Positions 54,517-64,000 of a DNA stretch of 64,000 bases are shown here, piece after piece. A program made the position numbers and the translations under genes. The notes under the pieces were generated by a model. That model made no database searches and was not told the origin of the DNA. It saw only the letters and a program-made list of their open reading frames with translations. The stretch lies in the NCBI GenBank assembly GCA_029961685.1, contig JARWKL010000004.1, positions 25,797,610 to 25,861,609 on the forward strand. The letters run 5' to 3'. The DNA comes from Aristolochia californica (Eukaryota; Streptophyta; Magnoliopsida; Piperales; Aristolochiaceae). Within the stretch, counting starts at the first letter, position 1. Each line of letters starts with the position of its first letter.

Positions 54517-57197
54517 TGTTATGGACTCAATAGCAAGCTGAGTCATTCAGAGGAGCCGCGGCTGAGCCATTTAGTTATTCAGTTAATTGCTTTTCTTTCA
54601 ATTTGTTTTTACTTCATTTTTATTTCAATTGAAGAATTAGTATGTTGTAGGGACATTATTGTAATTATTTTTCTTGAACTCTTGTTGGCACAAACCCTAC
54701 TTAAGGGGGAAAGAGGAATGGGAAAAGACAAGTCTGATTTTAACCTAAATTGGGATTTGGAGTTCTCCTCAATGAGCTCTAGGGTTGGAGTTCTCCTCAA
54801 CTAACCCAAAGGTCTAGATTCCCTTACGAATCTGATTTTCTTATCTTTTCTTCTTTCTCTTTTCCATTTTCCAAAACCAATAGTGACTTTAGCAGTGCAG
54901 AACTCATCCCCAAAACTCTAGATTACCCTTTCTAGTGCCATGTTACAAGATCCATGACCCAGGACCATAACAGTTTCTCAAATTACTTAAGTTGAGATCA
55001 GTCGGATAAGAGATTCCTTATAACTAGAGATCTCTTAGGACATTTGGCTAAACCAGCTCCACCCATAGATGAAGTTGATAATTTCTATATTAAATGGCTC
55101 AAGAATGACACAATTGTCATTAGTTGCCTAATTGACAACAAGGAGGAAACTATATGATGTATTTAATAACATGTTTATTACTAAATAAGGAGAAAACTTG
55201 CATGATTTCTTGGCTAGGTTTAGAGGGCTGATTAATGAGTGGGAAATTTTCTCAAACCTAGTCCATTGATATATCGGTTCAAGAAAAGAAATGGGAGGCC
55301 TTAGCAGTTGCTATTTATTTGTCAAATATCAAGTTATTTCTTGAAGTGGAAAAATCCCAACTCCTTAGCTCCTCCACATTTTCATCTTTTGATGACATAA
55401 GTGAAATATTACTTCAGATACAAGATCCTTCCTCCACCTCTCAAACTAATGTATCATCTGCTATATAGTCAGGAAATAGGGGTAAATCTTCTACCACCCG
55501 AGGGCACGGTAGAAATTATAGAGGAGGCCGAGCAAGAGGTGGTAGAAGTGGCTATGGTCCTTCAAGGTTAGACAAATGTGTCTGCACTCACTATGGTGGA
55601 GTAACCATCTGGTCGATACCTATTGGAAGCTTCATGGCAAACCGAACTGGGTCATTGCCAACCAAGCCTCGGTTCAAAATGAGAATAATGCTACCCAATC
55701 TAAGTCACAAAGAGAAAAGAAGACTATCACCGATGATGATTATGATATCTTATAAAGGATAAAAACTTTGATGGTATCCCCTCCATCTTTTTTTGCATCT
55801 TCAACTACTACTACTACTGCCACTGCTTTGGGTATAATTTCTCCAACTTCATCCTCTTTATCTTGGATCATCGACTCAGGGGCCTCCGAGCATCTTATAG
55901 GTACTAAGAATCTATTAAATTTCCTATAGCCATGTCTACCAAATAAGTTTTTTTACCATGGTTAATGGATCCATAACTAAAGTTCTTGGGAAGGGATCCT
56001 CCTCTGTTACACCATCCCTTTCGCTAACTTATGTCCTATTTGTCCCTCAATTTCCCTTAAATGTTTTTATTTGTTAGCCAGTAAACAAAATGTTTTAATT
56101 TCTCCATAACCTTCTCACCTTCTTCATGTGTTTTCCAGGATCTCACAACTAAGCACATGATTATGGCGGCCATGAACAAAGGAGCATTTATTACTTAAAC
56201 TCTCTTCCACTCACTGCGATTGCCACTTCTTGGACAAAGGCAAGGTTACGACACAACCGGTTTGGTCATCCATCAGTAGCATCGTTTCAGCACTTATTTT
56301 CATCTTTAAAAACTTTATCAAATTTCGATTATTAAGTCTATCAATTGAGCAAACACCAGAGGACAACATATTCTCCTCGAAATAAACTTAAAGGTGTTGC
56401 TCCCTTTCATTAATTCATTCAGATGTATGGGGACCCTTAAATGTCTCAAACATATCTCAAGTTAAATATTTTGTCACCTTTGAGTGAATAATGCCAAAAG
56501 GTGAGTTTCAATCCTTTTTGTCATGATAGTGGTATTATTCATCAAATTTTGTGCCTAAGCCCCTCAACAAAATGGTGTAACTGAAAGAAAAAACTGCAAC
56601 TTCTTGAGGTAGCCCATGGCTTACTCTACTCTATGAAGGTGCTATAATATTACTAGCCACATGCCACTCTTACAACCTACTTCTTTATTAATAGGCTACC
56701 TTCTTTAGTTCTTAGCCATAAATCCCTATACTCATTATTTTTTTTTCAGATGAAGACCCATACTCACTTTGTTTGAAGGTCTTTGGTTGCACATGCTTTG
56801 TTCATATCACACCCTCTCCAAAGAGTCAGCTTGAGCCTAAGTCTCTAAAGTGTATCTTTTCGGGCTACTCTCGTACCCAAAAAGGTTATGTCTATTATAA
56901 TCCTTATATTTAGAAGTTAATTGTCTCTAATAAGTTCACCTTTTTTTAGGACACATCTTTTTATATCTCAAAAGATGCACCTCCGGGTCTTTCATTAGTA
57001 CAAGAAACTTTGAAGCCCGTTGTGCCACTTGATGTGGATCTACTTCATCCCCCTGAAGACTGAGCCAACACCACACTTGTGAAGTTTATAGATCCGTCTA
57101 AGGTAAGTCAGTCTTCTCCTATTGTATTTGGCCCACAATTTGATATTTGGCCCATAGCTCTGCAGAAGGAGCCTCATACTTGCAGTAGGCCCTCCAC

Positions 57198-57503
57198 TGT
57201 TAAGTTGTGGAGCTTAATCAATGCCTTACACTGAGTCGGTATCTGGACCACTAATCTTTCCCTCTTGTATTGTGGTGTGGCCTGAGAGAGGTTAGATAAA
57301 AACACCTATGAGTGTGTGCAATTTCTCTTGTAAACAATTTCATCTTGATAGTGAATTACTATAGTGGCAAAAGACAAGACATAGTCTCACCTTGAGGCGA
57401 ACCTATGTACATCTTGTTGTATTTTTTTTGCTTGCTTATTTTTCTTCTTTGATTATTATTGTTGCTCTCGATAGTTTGGAATTAGGGCGTCTAATTTCTA
57501 ACA
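57198..57503 (+). repeat. Solo LTR of family K, copy 2
   Basis: 306 bp, TGTTAAGTTGTGG to CTAATTTCTAACA, flanked by TCCAC on both sides. About 70 bases shorter than copy 1 (29465-29841), the loss lying between two GTGGTGG-like repeats near 57270. Confidence 0.88.
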
Positions 57504-57777
57504 TCCACTTCTCATCCTATATCAAACTTTGTTTCTCACCATCAATTGTTTTCTTCATGCTATTAGTTTCTTGCATCTATTTCTTCAACTTTGTTCCGCA
57601 TCCCTATCAGGAGGCTTGGAGACATCTAGGATGGAAGGTAGCCATGGAAGAAGAACTGCATGCCTTGTATGAAAGTCAAACTTGGGTCTTTGTTCCCCTT
57701 CCTCTTGGAAAGAAACTAGTGGGCTATAAATGGGTTTTTACTATCAAACACATTCCAGATGGTTATGTTGCTTGTTC

Positions 57778-60439
57778 TATTGGAAGATGGGCCCAAGTCC
57801 ACATGAACAAGGAAGGCCCACATATCCAAGTTTGTTGGAAGATTGGCCCAAGCTTATAAGATATTGACTCACCATGATCACTTGAGGTGGCATAAGAAGT
57901 CTTACACAATAAGAAGTCTTACAGACCCAAAATTATAATGGAAGCAGATCTCATAGAAGAGTTTCAGTTTAAAGGTTTTTTATTCATGTCAGTCTTCTAT
58001 TAATATTGAGTTATTTCATTATGCTAGGGCTTATCTTTATCTTTTTAAGTGTTAGAGTTTGGGTGTAATTTGGACAAAGGTAGTTTAATTGTAATTGGAC
58101 TCTATTACCTTCCTCTATCATAAATAGAGTTTCATGTACTCTAATTATAATAAGTCAATGAAGTATTTCTCTTTTCCATAAATTCAACATGGTATTGAAT
58201 CAATCAACCCACAAAGATAATGATATCCTTTTCTAATCTATTATCTCTAGTTTTTTAGGTTCGTATTTGTCTTTTTTTTTTCTCTTTTCAATCCCTATAC
58301 CATTTGTTTGCTTTGAATTTTTACCTTTATACTGAGCTTTTAATATTGCATATTATATATTGATAGAAAGATATTCAAGTCTAATTTCCAAGTAAAAGTT
58401 ATTTTTTCAAATTAGAGTTATCTATAAATAGAAATTGATATTTGAAGCAACAAAGGTCGGATTACAAAAGAGATTCGAGCAGCAGCAGAAAGCTTCAACT
58501 ACTGAGTTATTTAATGCTATCAAGAATGAAACTTTATATGGAGAATTAACTATCAAAAGAAATATCTCTAATTCTATTTTCTTAACTATTAAACCAATTC
58601 TTTATCTGAGTTTTTTATATGGAGATATTGATCTTGGAAGATTCAATGGTCATGTTGGAAAAAGGGGAAAGAGTACTTAGTTCAACCAAATTACAAAGAC
58701 CCAAATCTATCAGATTATATATATCAATATAAGTATATTTTATGAAGATAAATTATACTTGGCTGAAATTTATTTAAGTCTAGTTTCATAAGGAGAAATT
58801 TTCATGCCAATCTGATCTATATTTAAAGATATATTCTCATTGGAAGAATCGAAGGTCATGCTGATATCCTGTTGCATTGAAAAATCCGAGTTTAAGCCGA
58901 ATGTTTTGCATCAATTTTTGAGTTGCTATTATTGATCAACTATATCACTGTCATACTACATCTATGTTATTTGGTTCAAGCTGGGATCAGTGTCATTACC
59001 TCCCAGCTTGAGGGGGAGAAGTAGAAGTACAAGAAAGAGGTATTTTATTTCATATGTTGTGGTAAGTATATGTGATCAAAATATTCAAGAAAGGGAGAAC
59101 ATAAAAAAACATTGAAGACCAAGAATCCTAACTTGCAATAATAATTGTATTAGTTATTGGTGATATCTTAATTGTCTTGACTCGATTCTTTTTCTCCAGG
59201 TGGATTATTATTTTGAAGTATTGATAACATATATTTGGTGTAACTACTCGCATTGGATTATTTCATGGGTCATTTTACAATGATTTTTATTATTTTGGTT
59301 TGTGTTATATGGGCCCAGCCTATTTCAGCTGCAACTATTGTGTCTCTTTGGATGAGATGTTATTATTGAAGAAGTGATGGCCTCAGCATCCTATCTTCCT
59401 CTTTACCCATTACCTATTGGTTATTTGACAACCTTTCTCCTACCAGCTATTATTTGACTCTCACATACCTCTTTGGGCCAATCTCCCGCGTGTTGCTTCG
59501 GTTGGGAGTTAAGTCCATCATGTTTGGGTGTTTTAAGACCATTGAGACTTTATATATATATATATACCCGTGGGTCTTTTATTGTTGTTTCGTGAATGAT
59601 AAACATTACCCACTTATGACGTCTTTTATTGCTATCTTGTGAATGACTGTCATTTATCATGTATCACTTCTTTTATAGACGTCTTGTGAATGAAAAGCAT
59701 TTATCATCCATTTCTACCTATGAGAGTCGGTTCCCGGGTTGGGACACTATGATGGAGGAGCTTATTACTACATATTTGTTACCCCCCTTTATTGGCATTT
59801 ATTAATCCTACCACTTGAGAGTCGTTGTCCTGTGGAGGGACACGGTCATGCAGGAGTTTTGTTACACTTCTAAGTATTGCGTAAAGACAATGTCATACGG
59901 CTTGGAGTGATTTTAATCTCACTTATCTTATGCCACCTCAACTTCATGGAAGAGACCACTAGCGTGAGGGGAAGCATTGGAAGATATGGAGGACTGCCAT
60001 TTTTACAAGACGATCTTATACATCTTTTGCAGCAACCTGGGAGTTCATGATGTTCTGTCACCCCCAGCTTGAGGGGAAGTTTTGGAAGATGGGCCAAAGC
60101 CCATAAGATATGGACCCACCATGAACACACAAGCTGGTGAGACCCACCATGATCATGTGAGGTGGCATAAGAAGTCTTACAGACCCAGAATTATTATGGA
60201 AGTAGGTATCACAAAAGAGTTTCAATTTAAAGGTTTTTTAGTCATGTTAGTCTTTTTTTTATATTGTGTTATTTAATTATGCTAGGACTTATCTTTTAAG
60301 TGTTAGAGTTTGGGTATAATTAGGACAAATGTAGTTTAATTGTAATTGGACTCTACTTCCTTCCTCTATTATAAATAGAGGTTCATGTAATTTGATTATA
60401 ATAAGTCAATAAAGTATTTCTCTTTCCACAAATTCAACA
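57778..60439 (+). mobile_element. Non-coding LTR element C, copy 2
   Basis: LTRs 57778-58189 and 60080-60439, primer site after 58189, interior without gag or pol. Counterpart of 30116-32744, at the same position in the copia D RT. An 81-codon frame at 58435-58680 is not disrupted but resembles nothing known. Confidence 0.82.
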
Positions 60440-61788
60440 TGCCTCAAAGACCGACTCATTTCCAAGACATACGCTCAATGTAATGGAGTGGATTATGGGA
60501 AAAAAATTTCTCTAGTTTCTAAATTAAGCTTGATACACATCTTATAATCTCTGGCTACTAATTCCATTTGGGCAATATTTCAGTTGGATGTCAAAAAAAA
60601 AAATTTGAATGGGAACATAAAAGAAGAGATGTATATGCACCAACCACTTGGTTTTGTGGTTGAGGGAGAGTCGGTATGCAAATTGAGAAAGTCTTTCAGT
60701 GGCCTTAAATAGTCTTCTCAGGCTTGGTTTGCAAAATTTTAGCTAAGCAATGTTACGGTATGGATTCAACCGGTGCTCAATAGATCATTTTTCCTTTATA
60801 AAAAATACCTCAAATGGAAAAGTATTACTAGTAGTTTATGTGGATGATATCGTCTTAACTGGTAGTGAGGACAACATCAAAGATGTCAAAGAAACTATTT
60901 ACCAAGAATTTTAAACAAAGGATCTTGGACTTCTAAAATATTTTCTAGGAATTGAGGTATACCAATCAAAGCATGGGATCATATTATCTTAGAGACAGTA
61001 TACCTTGGACCTACTCGAGGACACATGGATGGGGAGTCGACCTATTGACACTCCAATGGATCCTAATGAAAAACTATGTGCAAGCTCTGGCGAAGATGTT
61101 GATATAGGTAAATATTAGAGGTTTGTGGGAAAGTTTATTTACCTCACAGTGACCACACCAGATATATCATATGTAGTAAGTGTGGTGAGTCAATATACGG
61201 ACAAACCACAACTTACCCATTGTCAAGCCTTGGAGAGGATACAAAGATATTTCAAAGGAGCTCCAAAAAAAAGAGCTTCTCTATAAGAATCATGGCCATT
61301 TCAACATAGAAGGTTTCTCATATGTAGATTGACTGGATCACCTAATGATAAGAAGTCCACTTCAGGGTATTGTACCTTAGTTGGAGGTAACCTGGTTACA
61401 TAGAGAAGCAAAAAGTAAAATCTTGTTGCAAGCTCAATTGCAGAAGCAGAGTAAATAAGTAAGGCCCAAACAGAGCTTCTATGGATCAGATTTTTTCTAA
61501 CTAAATCAGGATTCTATATAGGAGCTTCTATGGAATTATATTGCAACAACTAGGTAGTCATTCATATCACTTCAAATCCTATTTTCCAGGAGAGGATAAA
61601 CCACATTGAGGTAGACTGCCACTTTATTCGGGAAACATTTCAGGCTGGAATCTTATATCTTATACATGTTCCATCACAAGGGCAGGTGGCAAACATTCTT
61701 ACAAAACCAGTCACACTCAAGATCTTAACCACTATATGTGGCAAATTAGATATCAATGATGTTTTCTCTCCACCAGCTTGAGGGGGAG

Positions 61789-62194
61789 TTTTGGAAGACA
61801 TCTCAAAGTGGCTACAGTAAATACCTTCCCACATCAAGGAGGTGGCACAATGTGTAATTTAATGATTAAGGGGCATAAGGTTGTAACTAATGAAGATGAT
61901 ATATGCAACTTATATCTTTTCCTTTTGAGAGATTGTATCCCTAAGGCCATTGTAGTCATTGTAACCTTCCTTCATAAACTATAAATAGAGGCTCAAGGCA
62001 AGGGTTAGATCATTAAGTCTCCCCTTTCTCTCTCAAATTCGTCCATAGACTTTTCTCTCAAAGTCTCTCTCTCTCTCTCTCCTCCCCCCCGGACCTTGTC
62101 CCTCTTTGTTCTCTCTTCATTCTTCCTCTCCTTTTCTTCTCCTCTCTCTTACCCTCTTGGTCGAGGACCTTATCATGGGATCCTAAATCCAACA
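61789..62194 (+). repeat. 3' LTR of copia D, copy 2
   Basis: 406 bp, start TTTTGGAAGACATC, end CCTAAATCCAACA, with a (TC)n tract near 62065-62082. Counterpart of 34087-34498. Confidence 0.85.
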
Positions 62195-62502
62195 CAAAGA
62201 AACCAAACACTTTGAGGAAGAACAACAAGAATCTAGTGAAGATCATTCGACTGATCCACAATCATTTAAACAACCCATTCCAAAAAATTTGCAAATTAAG
62301 AATGAAGCTTCAATCAAAGAAAGATAGGTCTTCAAAATATGTACATAAGCTATCTATATTAGAAGCACGTTATTGCAAGAATTTTATGTTTTTCTTGAGA
62401 GATGTATTTGAGATTCTATTGTGATTTTAAAAAGGACAAGTGTCCCTTTCTATGTTTTATGACTCTATTTTTTAACATCAAGAACTCGTCTTTATGAGTT
62501 GA
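62195..62502 (+). other. Flank of copia D, copy 2
   Basis: Counterpart of 34499-34807, ending in GTTGA. No gene recognised. Confidence 0.5.
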
Positions 62503-63585
62503 TTTCACTCCAAGATTTGCCACTTTTGACTCATAAAGCAAAAAAATCACTCATAAGCATTTCTCATACTTAGAAACAGATTTTTTGGAAATGGATTTAG
62601 GAATTTTAAATGCTATTCATAAAAAAGCTATTTATTTCTTGTGCTTTTACTTTGAAATATTGTTTACTTAGCTTAATCCTCGCTGGTTTTTATGCATCTT
62701 GATTTTGATATTTTATTTTTCTTCTAGCAAGAAAATTTTTGGAGTCATTTGTGTTATATTAAAAAATTGGGTTGTTACAAAAATCCAAGTATTTTGGTGT
62801 ACATATTTTGAAATGAGTTCATGATACTTGATGAAGCATAATGAATTGAAGTGCACTTACTTTGAGATCAATTGTTTTATTAATATCACTACTTGTTTTA
62901 AAAATCAAAGTGCTTATGTGACTCCTATTTTAAAATCCATAAAATACACTTGGTCAAGTAAGTCTAAACTATAAGATCTTATACTTTATAAACATCAAAG
63001 TTGTTTAGAACGTGTTAGATTCTAGAGTTCTATGAAATACCTTTGAGAACTTTCTTACTTAGCCATGTGGAAGAAGATGAAAGTGCACAGAAGTAGGGAC
63101 AAATTGAATGAGAGAGAATATGTGAGAAAGAGAGAAAAGAGATTCATGTGTATGTCGTTCCACCCACACCCTTTTCCAACTTTATCTGTAACATTCACTA
63201 GATATCAAGAATTACAAGACTACCCCTTTTACATAATAAGAAACAAAAAAGTAGAGATAAAGAAAAGTTACATGTTCAAACTCTTCTGAAGTTTAAAGCT
63301 CCAAAAAAATGTTACTTGTGCGCTTAGATTGTAGAATCTTTATTTGATTGAACTACATTTAAGTGCCCCCCCCCTCCCAGCCATTTTTCAAAATGTATCC
63401 AATTTTACGCTGATTTTTGAACTTTAAATCTAGTCATTTGAGGAACTGATTGAGCTACTATTACCTCAAATAGATAATTAGGATTGGTGTATCTATCCAT
63501 ACTATGTTTGTATTACAATATCTGTTATATTAAGACATTTCTATATTTAGCTTGAACTATAAGCAAGTAACCTTTGCATTGTTGA
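62503..63585. other. 1083-bp segment absent from copy 1
   Basis: Present only in copy 2 and bounded by GTTGA (62498-62502 and 63581-63585), of which copy 1 has a single copy (34803-34807). The content is AT-rich with no recognised gene; a C-run of about ten lies at about 63366. It has no TG...CA ends and I see no terminal inverted repeats. A deletion from copy 1 between short direct repeats is more likely than an insertion here. Confidence 0.6.
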
Positions 63586-64000
63586 CTTAAGCCTTGTTAA
63601 GGCAAGACCATCCTCTCCTCTTCTGTATTAAGAGGGTCCAGTTTGGTTGAATAGGAAATAACCATTAGGCCTTAGAAGCTGTTGTGAACCATAAATCATT
63701 GTGAAAGCAAGCGGTACTGAAAATCCCTTGGTGGGTTTAGGCCTAGTGTACCTATTGAGCTGTTGTTGCAAAATTCCTTTGTGGGTCTAGGCAAGATTGC
63801 CTAGCAAGTTGCAGGAATATTCCTTTGTGGGTCTAGGTTGGATAATGTAATTGTTACTGTATTCCTTTATGAGGGTGAAGTTTTGTATGCCAGCTACTGT
63901 ATTTAATTGATAAGTGTAAATCCTTGTGTGGACAACAATATAATTGTCTTAGAGACTATTTATTGTACGTACAATTAGACAACCCAAAACATAGTGAATT
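63586..64000 (+). other. End of window, counterpart of 34808-35222
   Basis: Non-coding sequence with the repeated GTGGGTCTAGG phrase, about 5% different from copy 1. Confidence 0.6.

Larger units (their letters stand above)
49744..54972 (+). mobile_element. Ty3/gypsy element G3, copy 2 (uninterrupted)
   Basis: 5229 bp with LTRs 49744-50183 and 54517-54972 (TGTTATGGACTC to CATAACA). It shows the full gag, protease, RT, RNase H, integrase, chromodomain-like order and is the empty-site reference for copia A. Flanks are TGTTC and GTTTC as in copy 1. Many stops show it is no longer autonomous. Confidence 0.92.
54973..61788 (+). pseudogene. Copia element D, copy 2 (decayed)
   Basis: Counterpart of 27112-34086. 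Protease reads WIIDSGASEHL (about 55863), one base more complete than copy 1. About 150 bases of integrase present in copy 1 (about 28615-28760) are missing near 56480. RT start is in a frame (57392-57859) that runs from the solo LTR into element C. RT/RNase H resume at 60440, with YVDDIVLTG near 60840, and end NDVFSPPA at about 61780. Confidence 0.85.
42447..64000. repeat. Copy 2 of the tandem duplication (runs out of the window)
   Basis: Collinear with 8955-35222. The first matching bases are TTCATT at 42447-42452 (8955-8960 in copy 1). Copy 2 lacks copia A and has 1083 bases more at 62503-63585. By eye the copies differ by about 3-5%, including several small indels. Confidence 0.88.

Noticed and set aside
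59548..59570. (TA)n run in element C copy 2 as a regulatory element
   Set aside because: Simple repeat longer than in copy 1 (around 31871), consistent with slippage only.
62503..63585. A MITE or other DNA transposon filling the 1083-bp gap
   Set aside because: No terminal inverted repeats were seen and the 5-bp boundary repeat is as well explained by a deletion in copy 1.
42447..64000. The repeat as an assembly echo of 8955-35222
   Set aside because: The copies differ by a few percent throughout, by a full copia insertion with an empty site, and by a 1083-bp segment; an artefact would be near identical.

Overview
This window looks like intergenic DNA of a flowering plant. It is AT-rich and almost wholly built from nested LTR retrotransposons of the Ty1/copia and Ty3/gypsy types. 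The captured host genes are of plant type: pentatricopeptide repeat (PPR) genes, a plant PRMT3-like methyltransferase and a plant E(z)-like SANT segment. The species cannot be named from the sequence. No rRNA, tRNA or CRISPR array was seen, and no intact ordinary host gene was seen apart from one weak exon candidate.

Layout. (1) 1-1418: a minus-strand copia element with its gag broken by an LTR of a Ty3 family. (2) 1508-15725: an array of four LTRs and three internal regions of a nearly coding-free copia-like family ('B'), with matching outer flanks TCAAC/TCAAT. It is interrupted by two minus-strand, gene-carrying Ty3-related elements: 2813-7405 (target duplication TAATC) carries a 502-codon chimeric reading frame, and 12196-15225 (GATTT) carries PPR gene pieces. 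(3) 16121-27111: a decayed Ty3/gypsy element with a chromodomain-like C-terminus, split by a 5762-bp copia element at 18550-24311 (target duplication CTTCC). (4) 27112-34498: a decayed copia element holding a solo LTR and a non-coding LTR element. (5) 34499-42446: low-copy AT-rich DNA with one possible host exon and several copia remnants.

The largest-scale signal is a direct tandem duplication. Sequence from 8955 onward is repeated from 42447 to the window end (64000 pairs with 35222), so the unit is 33,492 bp. The junction lies inside a copia LTR and shows the 6-bp match TTCATT. The two copies differ by the 5.76-kb copia element (only in copy 1, with an empty site at about 52135 in copy 2) and by a 1083-bp segment (only in copy 2, flanked by GTTGA in both places). 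Many small differences separate them, so they are not an assembly echo.

The most notable biology is a Ty3/gypsy LTR family that appears to pick up host gene pieces. The gene-carrying PPR element and the coding gypsy element at 16121-27111 share LTR sequence, and both gene-carrying elements keep the pol C-terminal tail. Between these ends the gene-carrying elements hold host exons already joined without introns, in one case fused in frame into an open 502-codon reading frame.
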